64,000 nucleotides of DNA from Pseudomonas donghuensis (GTDB lineage: Bacteria > Pseudomonadota > Gammaproteobacteria > Pseudomonadales > Pseudomonadaceae), in assembly GCF_000259195.1 (NCBI RefSeq), contig NZ_JH650773.1, forward strand, positions 716 to 64,715. Reading direction: 5' to 3'. The notes below the pieces were generated by a model. That model had not been told where the DNA came from. It made no database searches and worked only from the letters and a program-made list of their open reading frames with translations. This document shows positions 1 to 9,092 of the stretch, in pieces. Positions within the stretch are counted from its first letter, which is position 1. Every line of letters starts with the position of its first letter. The translations under genes were made by a program, and so were the position numbers.

Positions 1-2050
1 TGGTCTGGGCGACGAAGGTCGTGGCGCTGTCGACGTCGCTGATGGTCAGGGTGCCGTTGGTGCTCAGTGGGGCATTGGTTTCGGTCAGCGTGACGCTGGC
101 CGAGGACAGTACGGCGACGTCGTTGGTGCCGCTGACGGTAACGGTCACCAGTTGAGTGTCCACGCCACCCAGGCCATCGCTGACCTGCACGCTGAACACT
201 TCATCGTGACTCTCGCCCGCCTTCAGCGACTGCACCGCACTGGCGACGCCATCGGTGCCATTGGCCAAGGTGTAAGTCCATTTTCCGGTGCTGTCGACTA
301 CGATCGAGCCGTAAGTGCCGGTATTCGTACCGGCGATGCTCCAGGTCGCGGTGGCAGCGTGATCGATGTCGGCGGAACTGAACTGTCCGCTCACGCTGAG
401 TGTGGTGTCTTCCTGCACTGTACCGGCATCATCACCCGTTGCGAAGCTGAGTACGGGCGCGTCGTTAGTGCCGGTGATAGTGATGGTGACAGTCTGTGTC
501 GACGAGGCAGCGTTAGCCGCGCCGCTATCGTCGGTCGCGACCACCGCGTAAGAGAAAGCGATGGTTTCACCCGCACCGAGGAAGTCGAGGTTCTGATTGC
601 TGCTGTAGTCCCAGCTGTTCTGGTCGACCGAGAAACCGGTTACCAGCGCCGAGGCCACGCCCGCATTGAGCACGCCGGCGCTCCAGACGATGTCGTTGTT
701 AGCGGTCTGCGACACGGTCACTGTGTCGGCGTTGTCCAGATCGGCAAAGCTCAGGGCACCGCTGTCACTCAGGGTGGCCGTGCCGTTGCCTTCGTTCATC
801 GCTCCAGTGCTGTCGACAATCGTCAGCGTCGGCTGGTCGTTGGTGCCGGTAATCGTAATGCTCACGGTCTGCACCGCGCCGTCGCCGATTACCACGTTAT
901 AGGTTTGGGTGACGCTCTGGCCTTGGCCGAGGAACTGCAATGCGGAGTTGTTCACCGCAAAGTTCCAGCCAAGAGAACCGCTGCCCGTGCCGGTGCTGTC
1001 GCTCAGTGGGTTAGTGGTGAAAGTGCCCAGATAGCCGGAAGCACCTGGCGTGACGCTGACGCTATGGGTGTCGATCAGGTCGACGTCAGTGAAGGTGATG
1101 CTGCCGCTGGCCGCGTAGTCGCCGCTGTCTTCCTTGGCGTCGCCGGCCTGCACGCCGCTGGTGATCTGCACTTGGTCGTTGGTGCCGGTGATGGTGATAG
1201 TTACATCCCGCGTTGTCGTCGAGCCATGCCCATCATTGAGGGTGACCACATAGGTTTCGGTAGCAGTCTGACCCTGAGCCAGGTGCTGGGCTGCCGCATT
1301 ATTCAGGGTGTAAGTCCAGTTAACGGTGCCGTTTGCCGCGTTGGTCGCTTCACTCACTGGCGCAAGGACGAAGTTGCCCAGCGCTGTGGTGTTGCCTCCC
1401 GCAGCCACGAAAGAGGCGGTATGTGTGTCGCTCAGGTCTACATCGTTAAAAGCAATAGTGCCTGTCGTATTCAGCGAGTCGGTCGGGCTCAGCGTCGTAG
1501 CTCCCTCTTCGGTTACCGTGCCGGACTGTGCGCCGATGCTTATTGTCACAGCGTCATTCACGCCAGCGAATTGCACCTGCGCAGTGGCCCAGCTGAGCGT
1601 GCCGTTGCCCAGACGAATCGCATAGGTAAAGCTGTCTGTCAGGGAGCCTCCGGCAGCAAGCGACTGGAGTTGTGCCTTGAAAGCAGTCGACAACGTAGCG
1701 GCGTCGTAGCCGACCTTGCCATCCGACGAAATCCAGATCTTTGCCCCGTTGAAACTGGTGTCAGTACTCGTCGCCTCAATTCTGCCGGTGTCCTGGATCA
1801 GGAGGTCGGCCGGCGCATAAATCTTGGTGGCAGTAGAAAGACTGGTCGCGTCATCGAGTGACCAAAGTGTCTTTGCGTTGCCGCCGAGGTCATTGGACAT
1901 GACGTCCAGGTATATGACTCTCAGCAGGTCTTCAGTGATGGCCGCGGTGCTCGCGCCAATTACACCGGTAGTGAAAATGTCGTCCTGCGCCTGCGGAGTG
2001 TTGGAAAGCGAAGTAACGGTGCCGCCGCTGGTCGTTGTGGTGGTAGCCAT
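1..2050 (-). CDS. Large VCBS-repeat surface adhesin, N-terminal part (runs off left edge)
   Basis: The reading frame is open from an ATG at 2050 to the left edge, giving 683 residues. A good ribosome binding site (GGGAGA, 5 bases before the ATG) supports this start. After about 160 residues of unrecognised N-terminal sequence come five repeats of roughly 115 residues. Each has the ITGTND-type boundary and a later D-V/L-D motif (e.g. FTDVDLIDTHSV), as in VCBS/Ig-like domains of large, type-I-secreted biofilm adhesins. Asp, Thr and Ser are rich and Cys is absent, as expected for a Ca-binding secreted repeat protein. No TAAG LapG cleavage motif was seen in the visible part. The secretion signal and neighbouring transporter genes would lie outside the window. 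The family call is firm; naming it LapA, LapF or another adhesin is not possible. Confidence 0.85.
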   Translation of the reverse strand, partial: MATTTTTSGGTVTSLSNTPQAQDDIFTTGVIGASTAAITEDLLRVIYLDVMSNDLGGNAKTLWSLDDATSLSTATKIYAPADLLIQDTGRIEATSTDTSFNGAKIWISSDGKVGYDAATLSTAFKAQLQSLAAGGSLTDSFTYAIRLGNGTLSWATAQVQFAGVNDAVTISIGAQSGTVTEEGATTLSPTDSLNTTGTIAFNDVDLSDTHTASFVAAGGNTTALGNFVLAPVSEATNAANGTVNWTYTLNNAAAQHLAQGQTATETYVVTLNDGHGSTTTRDVTITITGTNDQVQITSGVQAGDAKEDSGDYAASGSITFTDVDLIDTHSVSVTPGASGYLGTFTTNPLSDSTGTGSGSLGWNFAVNNSALQFLGQGQSVTQTYNVVIGDGAVQTVSITITGTNDQPTLTIVDSTGAMNEGNGTATLSDSGALSFADLDNADTVTVSQTANNDIVWSAGVLNAGVASALVTGFSVDQNSWDYSSNQNLDFLGAGETIAFSYAVVATDDSGAANAASSTQTVTITITGTNDAPVLSFATGDDAGTVQEDTTLSVSGQFSSADIDHAATATWSIAGTNTGTYGSIVVDSTGKWTYTLANGTDGVASAVQSLKAGESHDEVFSVQVSDGLGGVDTQLVTVTVSGTNDVAVLSSASVTLTETNAPLSTNGTLTISDVDSATTFVAQT

Positions 2051-2644
2051 GTCTTTCTCCCGAAAATGCCATTTTTTATTTTTAGAATCGCTAGGGACTG
2101 CTAACAGGACGATGTCCCGTTCTTGCGCCGCTCAGGTTGTTCTTGGGCGGTGCGAGGCGGCCGTCGGACATCGTCGGCCAGCTGACGGGACAAGCGCTGC
2201 CGGCAGAGGCGCGCGGGTATTGCGGGGGTGGAAATGTTCGCCGCGCTTGAGCCGCGCATCGCAGGACAAGTCGGGCGAACGTGGACGCCAGCCTGGGGCT
2301 GCGCTGCGCATGGCACGCAATAGACTGAGAGTACCCATGTGGAAGGGTCTCCTGGAGAAAGGCTGGGTGAGGCCGTGTTTTGGGTAGCACCGACTCAGGG
2401 ATACGGCCATTCCTGATATCAGTTTGATGTTTGTTTAGTTGTGGGGTCAGGCTTTGTAAAGGTGTTAAGCGCAGTTAACAGTGCGGTGTGCCAATATTCC
2501 GACGGGTGGGTGTTTTGGTGTCAATATTATGTCGATTTGTTTTTGGCGAATGGACCGTGGGCGCTCAACAATGGCGTGTCTCGAATGAGCTGAAACCCCA
2601 ATGGGACGTGGGCTGGCTGAGTCATAAAACGTTGGTACCCATCA
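2051..2644. other. Adhesin upstream region, no gene recognised
   Basis: About 590 bases between the adhesin start and a gene relic. Several short open frames exist on both strands at 2090-2410, but none shows a recognisable domain or a convincing ribosome binding site. The part from about 2410 to 2560 is AT-richer and probably holds the adhesin promoter. I could not identify a specific promoter or operator. Confidence 0.5.
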
Positions 2645-2779
2645 AATCTCATCGTTCATCTATTAGAAAAGCCCCGCCGGAGTCTCTGCTTTTGCGGTAT
2701 TTCCACCAGGCAGCGCTAGATCGACCATGCCGGTCTCGATGGCTGCTCGTGGCATACCGTCGAACTCGGCGTCTTCCGG
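2645..2779 (-). pseudogene. Relic of a CheB-type methylesterase (C-terminal fragment)
   Basis: Read on the minus strand, the frame encodes APEDAEFDGMPRAAIETG followed by MVDLALP and then stops near 2645. The FDGMPRAAIxTGxVDLxLP pattern is typical of the end of the CheB methylesterase domain, particularly of CheB/CheR-hybrid proteins. In CheB the catalytic Asp lies close to this GMP motif. Upstream of it the frame is closed by a stop, and the sequence passes directly into integrase-derived sequence in another frame. Only about 40 residues remain, so this is a gene remnant rather than a working gene. Confidence 0.6.
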
Positions 2780-3091
2780 CGCCTATATTATGAAGGCGCG
2801 CAGGGTAGGGGAGGTCGCACCTTTACGGCCTTGGGGGACTGCCAGTTGTTCGCCGTGCTCGTGGGCATCGGCCAACTAGCGGGCAGCTTCCTGCCGGGCC
2901 TGCTCGAGCGTCATCTTGCCGACACGGCCAAGGGTGACGTTCTTGTTCCGTGCCCAGGTGACCATATAGCTCATGTGCCCGCTGGGCAGCACGCGGATGA
3001 AAAGCCCGGGCTGATTGGTGTCGTGGACGCGGTAGGGCTTATTCTCAGGCTTCAGGCCGTTGAGCAACTTCTGGCTGAACTTGGTTTTCAT
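2780..3091 (-). pseudogene. Phage-type integrase, broken N-terminal fragment
   Basis: The frame from ATG 3091 gives 71 residues (MKTKFSQKLLNGLKP...) resembling the Arm-binding N-terminal domain of tyrosine integrases. It includes the TLGRVGKMTLEQARQEAAR stretch usual in P4-like integrases. An in-frame TAG at 2876-2878 interrupts it. The same frame then continues with LADAHEHGEQLAVPQGRK, after which homology-like sequence (PTLRAFI) appears in another frame before the CheB relic begins. The catalytic domain is absent. It lies about 120 bases from the tRNA-Arg 3' fragment and reads away from it, so it is probably the remains of the element that used that site. Confidence 0.75.
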
Positions 3092-3214
3092 GGCTCACCA
3101 TGACAGCAGCATGGCAGCAGAAATTACAACATCAGGCGGTTTTACCGGATGCAACCAAACTATAAGTGTCTGTTTTTAAGGGTAAGCTATTGATATTGAG
3201 TATGTTTATTTGGC

Positions 3215-3260
3215 CCTCCTAAGGGGAAGGTTGCAGGTTCAAATCCTGCCTGGGACACCA
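3215..3260 (+). other. tRNA-Arg(CCU) 3' fragment, probable island attachment site
   Basis: The segment carries the anticodon loop CTCCTAA (anticodon CCT at 3218-3220), a perfect T arm (GCAGG TTCAAAT CCTGC), the 3' acceptor strand CTGGGAC, the discriminator A and CCA. No 5' half exists upstream: there is no matching GTCCCAG acceptor strand or D arm, and the anticodon stem is incomplete on its left side. A 3'-end tRNA duplication next to a broken integrase is the usual scar of tRNA-targeted integration. An intact tRNA-Arg(CCU) would be expected to the left, beyond the adhesin. Confidence 0.75.
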
Positions 3261-3377
3261 TCCTTTCAAGGCGTGCAGCGTAATCCGCTGTCACTCGACC
3301 AGCCTGATGCACATCGGTTTGCGTCTCTGTTCTAAAGTTGCCCGGTTCCTGTTGGTCATTTTGCCTGGAGTCGTGCA

Positions 3378-3833
3378 ATGGAGTTGAAGTTCAGCCATGT
3401 CGATGTGTTGGTCAAGAACCTCGACGAAGCCTGCGCCTACTACGCAAAGATACTCAAAGCCAGAATCTCCAGAACACTGGTGTGGGAGCGAGGTGGCCTG
3501 AGTGTACGGTACGCGATTGCGCTGATAGGTCAGGAGCGTTTCATGCTGGTGCAGCCATCGGCAGGGAACTTGAAGCAATTGCTGGATATCCAGGGCGAGG
3601 GCATGATTTATCGCCACTGTTACTCGACACCGGACATCGAGAAGGCCTACGACGAACTGCAGGCCGACGGCGTGCAGCCAGAAGACGAGAACGGCAATCC
3701 ACTGGCCCGTAGCGACCTGCAATCCCCGTCCGGAACACGCATCATCTGGCTGCCCAAGCGTTTCGGGCATTTCTCTATCGAGATTCTCGAAGAAAAGGCG
3801 CTGGAGCTGTTCATCCAGGCCGCGTTCGATTGA
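3378..3833 (+). CDS. VOC (glyoxalase/bleomycin resistance) superfamily protein
   Basis: A 151-residue single VOC protein with two beta-alpha-beta-beta-beta modules. The first starts with FSHVDVLVKNLDEACAYYAK and the second with YRHCYSTPDIEKAYDELQAD. Candidate metal ligands are the His in FSHVD, the His in YRHCY and the Glu in FSIEILEE, consistent with the His/His/Glu arrangement of the superfamily. TGGAG lies 9 bases upstream of the ATG. The family contains lyases, dioxygenases and resistance proteins, and nothing in the sequence fixes the substrate. It stands alone just right of the proposed attachment site. Confidence 0.8.
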   Translation: MELKFSHVDVLVKNLDEACAYYAKILKARISRTLVWERGGLSVRYAIALIGQERFMLVQPSAGNLKQLLDIQGEGMIYRHCYSTPDIEKAYDELQADGVQPEDENGNPLARSDLQSPSGTRIIWLPKRFGHFSIEILEEKALELFIQAAFD

Positions 3834-3905
3834 GCGCTGTAGTTTCCAGCGATCTACCAATCCTGCCTCAATGGCAACGGCGCAAAACAGCGGCTCTATT
3901 GCGTT

Positions 3906-4532
3906 TCAGGGGCCCGTGGCGGGTGCCGGCAGGTGGATGCCGCGCTGGACGGCAGGGCGCTGACCGAGTCGTTCGTGCCAGGCGCTCAAATGCCGGTACT
4001 GGCTGAAATCAAACTCGATGATCCGGGCGATATGGGTCCAGCCGAAGGTGGCAATGTCGGCGATCGAGTACTCGCTGCCGGCAAGCCAGGGGTGTTCGGC
4101 CAGGCGTTGATCGAGGGTGCTGAACAGTTCTTCACTCAGGCGCCGGTAGCGAGCGATGGCATCGGGGCAGGGGTGTTTGGCGAACCGTTCGAAATGCACT
4201 CGCTGGCCGAGAATCGGTCCCATGCTCGCCGCGTGGAACTGCAACCAGGTGATTGCTGCCCAGCGCTCGCTCGGGTTGTCCGGCAGCAAGCGTCCGTACT
4301 TTTGTGCCAGGTACAACAGGATCGCCGCAGACTCGAACAGGGTGATGTCGTGCTCAGGGTCAACCAGCACTGGAATGCGGCCGTGGGGGTTGAGCTTGAG
4401 AAAATCAGCCTGACGATGCTCGCCACGGTCGATCTGCACGTGCTTGAGGGTGTAGGGAAGCTCCAGTTCCGCCAGGGCGATGGTGATCTTGAAGCCATTA
4501 GGTGAACTATCGCTATAAAGGATCAACTGCAT
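3906..4532 (-). CDS. Glutathione S-transferase family protein
   Basis: A 208-residue cytosolic GST. The N-terminal thioredoxin-like domain (about 1-80) has the NPHGRIPVL cis-proline loop and the FESAAILLYLAQKYG glutathione-binding segment. The all-helical C-terminal domain (about 90-205) includes WLAGSEYSIADIATFGW, the conserved N-capping region of the family. No catalytic Tyr or Cys is obvious in the first strand. The SSPNGFK segment resembles the active site of YghU/YfcG-type (nu-class) enzymes that use Asn or Thr. It is transcribed divergently from the LysR gene at 4651, which may control it. Confidence 0.85.
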   Translation of the reverse strand: MQLILYSDSSPNGFKITIALAELELPYTLKHVQIDRGEHRQADFLKLNPHGRIPVLVDPEHDITLFESAAILLYLAQKYGRLLPDNPSERWAAITWLQFHAASMGPILGQRVHFERFAKHPCPDAIARYRRLSEELFSTLDQRLAEHPWLAGSEYSIADIATFGWTHIARIIEFDFSQYRHLSAWHERLGQRPAVQRGIHLPAPATGP

Positions 4533-4650
4533 GTCCCATCTCCTTGGTTACTGTTTTTGATGAGGGCTATGCTAGGCGGGCCTTGGCTGATTGAAAAACG
4601 ATCAATCCTGCGTTTAGGCGATAGATTTTCTAAACCATGGAGAGGTAAAA

Positions 4651-5532
4651 ATGGGCGCGGTCCTACCGTTACTGGCATTGCGGGCCTTCACTGAAGCGGC
4701 GCGTCTGGGCAGCCTCAAGGCGGCCGCCGAACGGATGGGGGTAACGCCGGGGGCGGTCAGCCAGCAAGTGCGCCTGCTCGAGGAGCGCATGGGCGTGGTG
4801 CTGTTCGTGCGCGGCCGGCATGGCGTGCACTTGAGCGAGGCCGGCGCGCGAGTGTATCCGGGGCTGCTTAAAGGCTTCGATCAGATCGAGGCATCGCTGG
4901 CATTGCTGGCGCACCTGGCGCCGGGCAAGACCTTGACCATCAGCACTGTGCCGTCTTTTGCGGCGTCCTGGCTGGTGCCGCGCCTGGGGCATTTCAATGC
5001 TCTGCATCCGCAGATTGAGGTGCGTGTGGAAGCCTCGGCCAAGCGGGTGGATTTTCAGCGTGAGCGCATTGACGTCGCCCTGCGCCATGGGCTGGGCCAG
5101 TATCCGGGGCTGGAGTCGATCCGGCTGATGGCGCCGGTACTGCTGCCGGTGGCCAGCCCCCGGCTACTGGCGCAGGGCCCGGTATTGAAGCGGCCTGCCG
5201 ATTGTTTGAAGTACCCGTTGCTGCACGATGCCGATCGCGCCGACTGGCAGCTGTGGTTGCAGGCCCATGGCGTTGCTGATGATCCGCGGGCCATGCGTGG
5301 GGCCAGTTTCGAGGATGACCTTCTGCTGCTGCGGGCAGCGGCTGCCGGCCAGGGGATCGCCCTGGTGCAGGACACTCATGCCGAGGAGGATCTTGCCAGC
5401 GGCAAGTTGCAACTGGCCCTCGACAAACCCTGGCCTGCGCGCTTTGCCTATTACCTGGTGTGCCGGGCCGATGCCTTGCAGCGGCCCCAGGTGCTGGCGT
5501 TCATTGACTGGATCAGAGCTCAAGCGCGGTAG
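4651..5532 (+). CDS. LysR-family transcriptional regulator (GcvA-like)
   Basis: A 293-residue regulator. The N-terminal winged helix-turn-helix (about 5-63: LRAFTEAARLGSLKAAAERM...VTPGAVSQQVRLLE) is followed by a linker helix and a periplasmic-binding-protein-like effector domain (about 90-290). GAGAGG precedes the ATG. The sequence style is closest to GcvA-type regulators. By the usual LysR arrangement it may regulate the divergent GST gene, with the operator in the 118-base gap. Its end overlaps the convergent aminotransferase gene by 20 bases. Confidence 0.9.
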   Translation: MGAVLPLLALRAFTEAARLGSLKAAAERMGVTPGAVSQQVRLLEERMGVVLFVRGRHGVHLSEAGARVYPGLLKGFDQIEASLALLAHLAPGKTLTISTVPSFAASWLVPRLGHFNALHPQIEVRVEASAKRVDFQRERIDVALRHGLGQYPGLESIRLMAPVLLPVASPRLLAQGPVLKRPADCLKYPLLHDADRADWQLWLQAHGVADDPRAMRGASFEDDLLLLRAAAAGQGIALVQDTHAEEDLASGKLQLALDKPWPARFAYYLVCRADALQRPQVLAFIDWIRAQAR

Positions 5533-6664
5533 ATGAAGAGCGGGTCTGTTCGGCATGGCAGGCCAGCGCCAGGTCGATGATCTGCTGTTGTATCTCGGTG
5601 GACAGCTGCGGATGAATCGGCAGGCACAGTACCTGACGCGATACCTGCCAGGCATGAGGCAGGCCGCTGAGGTCGGCGCTTGGCAGGCCCCGGTACATCG
5701 GGAACTCGTTGATCAACGGGTAGAAGTAACGGCGTACGAGGATGTCCTGGTCCCGATAGCGCTGGTACAGCGCGTCGCGGCTGCAACCGAAACGCTCGGC
5801 ATCGATCAGGATCGGGCAGTAGGCGTAGTTCCATTCCAGGCCTGCCGGTGGCTCCAGCAGGCGCACGCCTGGTACGCCTTCAAGGGCCTGGCGGTAGCGT
5901 TCGAACACCGCCCGGCGGCGGACCAGGGCATCATCGATGTGACGCAACTGCAGCAAGCCGAAGGCCGCCTGCACTTCGTTCATCTTGCCATTGATGCCGG
6001 GCGCCATGACCGTGACTTCATCGGCAAAGCCGAAGTTCTTCAGGTAATCGATGCGCTGCTTGATCTTGGCGTCGGGGCAGATGATGGCGCCGCCCTCGAA
6101 TGTGTTGAACACCTTGGTCGCATGAAAACTGAGGATCGACAAGTCACCATGGTTGAGCACGCTCGCACCATTATCGCGAACGCCAAAGGCATGGGCGGCA
6201 TCGTAGATGACTTTCAGGCCATAGGTGTCGGCGACCCGCTGGATGCCTTCGACATCGCAGGGAATGCCGTAGCAATGCACTGGCAGGATCGCGGTGGTTG
6301 CCGAGGTGATGGCTTCTTCCACGCGTTTGGGGTCGAGGTTGTTGGTCAGCGGGTCGATGTCGACGAAGACCGGCTTGAGGTTGTTCCACAGCAGCGAATG
6401 GGCGGTCGCGACGAAGGAGTAGGGTGTGGTGATGACTTCGCCGGTGATGCGCAGTGCCTGCAGCGCGGTGACCAGGGCCAGGGTGCCATTGGAAAACAGC
6501 GAGATGTGTTTCACCCCGAGGTAATCGGCCAGTTCCTGCTCCAGTTGCTCATGAAAGGGGCCGCCGTTGGTCAAGCGCTTGCTGTCCCAGATTTGCTGCA
6601 GGTAGGGAATGAACTCCTCCAGCGGTGGCAGCAGCGGGCTGGTGACGGGAACGGATTCGGCCAT
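5513..6664 (-). CDS. vioA: DegT/DnrJ/EryC1 (VioA-like) nucleotide-sugar aminotransferase
   Basis: A 383-residue PLP-dependent aminotransferase that would convert a dTDP-4-keto-6-deoxy sugar to its 4-amino form, using glutamate as donor. Visible motifs are SNGTLAL (phosphate cup), DAAHAFGV (Asp contacting the PLP ring nitrogen) and SFHATKVFNTFEGG, where Lys forms the Schiff base. FHATK with EGGAI strongly recalls VioA, the dTDP-viosamine transaminase. The frame is open upstream to 6919, but the family-like sequence begins at MAESVPVTSPLLPP, so ATG 6664 is chosen; its ribosome binding site is weak. No other sugar-biosynthesis gene adjoins it. In P. syringae vioA feeds flagellin glycosylation, and the glycosyltransferases here suggest the same role by inference. 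Confidence 0.7.
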   Translation of the reverse strand: MAESVPVTSPLLPPLEEFIPYLQQIWDSKRLTNGGPFHEQLEQELADYLGVKHISLFSNGTLALVTALQALRITGEVITTPYSFVATAHSLLWNNLKPVFVDIDPLTNNLDPKRVEEAITSATTAILPVHCYGIPCDVEGIQRVADTYGLKVIYDAAHAFGVRDNGASVLNHGDLSILSFHATKVFNTFEGGAIICPDAKIKQRIDYLKNFGFADEVTVMAPGINGKMNEVQAAFGLLQLRHIDDALVRRRAVFERYRQALEGVPGVRLLEPPAGLEWNYAYCPILIDAERFGCSRDALYQRYRDQDILVRRYFYPLINEFPMYRGLPSADLSGLPHAWQVSRQVLCLPIHPQLSTEIQQQIIDLALACHAEQTRSSSTALEL

Positions 6665-6866
6665 GGCAATGGGTGCTCGTGATGACTGAAAAATGGCACA
6701 TGGCATTGCTGGGGCTACGCCACGGCACCGAGTCATGGTCTGGATCAACCGGCGTGGGCGCCATGAATCCGACAATTGACTGTGATTACCCTGGCTCAGC
6801 AAGAAGTCGGCCAACATTGGCTCGGTAGGGCGCTGCCGCCGCGCGCGGCAGCAGCGGGGAGGAGGG

Positions 6867-7445
6867 TCAGGCGCTGAAGTCTTTTTCCCGATGGTCATCG
6901 CCAGTGCCTTGGCTGGCACCTTGGGTCGCTGTCAGGTTGGCCACCAGTTTGCTCGACAGCTCAGGCGCTTGCAGATGAGCGTTGAGGCTGGCCAGGGACT
7001 CCAGCTCGGTTTGCTTCTTCATCTGCTCGGCGATCTTGCGTTCGATCTTGTCCTTTTCGGCAGGCGGCAAGGCCTCGAACTCTTCCTTGCTGATGCCCAG
7101 TTCGTTCAGCAGCTTGAGCTTGATCTTCTCTGCCGGGCTCAGGGCCATGTAGTCGCGAAATTCCTGGGCGGCGCTCTTGCCGGTTTCGCTGTTGCCGATA
7201 CTGGCTTGCTCACGCATGTCCACATCCGGGTTCTGCAGCTGCACCTTGAGCTTGGCGAAGGCCTCCTCGCGGGCATCTTCGGCACTTTGCTGCGAGGTGT
7301 TGGCATGGCTGTGCTGCTGCCGGTCGGCGCTGCTGATTGGTACGGGCGGGCGGAACTGGGCCTGTTCGGCGGCGGCTGCTTCGGCCACGCCACGGGTCGG
7401 GTTGATGGCCAGCGGCTGAGCGCCGACTGCGTTGATGCTACTCAC
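6867..7445 (-). CDS. Unrecognised Ala/Gln/Glu-rich protein
   Basis: A protein of about 192 residues. The frame is open upstream, but an AAGGAG ribosome binding site lies 8 bases before the GTG at 7445 (VSSINAVGAQPL...), which decides the start. The first 80 residues are low-complexity and Ala/Gln-rich, probably disordered. Residues about 90-160 are charged and helical (FRDYMALSPAEKIKLKLLNE, FEALPPAEKDKIERKIAEQM), suggesting a coiled coil. No signal peptide, membrane segment or cysteines were seen. I do not recognise the family. It lies between the VioA-like gene and the bkd operon, on the same strand as both. Confidence 0.65.
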   Translation of the reverse strand: MSSINAVGAQPLAINPTRGVAEAAAAEQAQFRPPVPISSADRQQHSHANTSQQSAEDAREEAFAKLKVQLQNPDVDMREQASIGNSETGKSAAQEFRDYMALSPAEKIKLKLLNELGISKEEFEALPPAEKDKIERKIAEQMKKQTELESLASLNAHLQAPELSSKLVANLTATQGASQGTGDDHREKDFSA

Positions 7446-7647
7446 CTGATCACTCTCCTTGATGGATGCAAGTTGACCTTCGGTCAGTGGCAAGTCTTGT
7501 GCCAGCTCTTCTGGCAGGGCCAAGAGCTAGTATTTTCGGGGGGTGGCGCTATACGCCAGGGAGGGATGCGGAGCATGCTTTGCCTCGAAGAGGACAACCC
7601 TTGCCGTCTGCGGCAAGTCAATTCAAATCGCCGCCGGTGGGCGAAAT

Positions 7648-7679
7648 GAAAAAGGACCCGCTGCGCAGGGCAGCGGGTC
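7648..7679 (-). terminator. Rho-independent terminator of the bkd operon
   Basis: On the minus strand a perfect 10-bp stem (GACCCGCTGC/GCAGCGGGTC) with a 5-base loop is followed by CCTTTTT. It lies 26 bases after the lpdV stop. Confidence 0.85.
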
Positions 7680-7704
7680 AAATCGGCCTCAGCCGCTTCA
7701 GTGT

Positions 7705-9090
<1,386 letters not shown>

Positions 9091-9092
9091 GG

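Noticed and set aside
152-1861. Plus-strand open frame of 569 codons opposite the adhesin
   Set aside because: It is the antisense of a repeat-containing, high-GC gene and shows no domain. The minus frame has clear VCBS repeats and a ribosome binding site.
2091-2410. Small minus-strand genes upstream of the adhesin
   Set aside because: Three overlapping frames are open because of high GC. None has a domain, and their order relative to the adhesin start gives no support.
3215-3260. A functional tRNA gene
   Set aside because: The acceptor 5' strand, D arm and half of the anticodon stem are missing, so only the 3' part is present.
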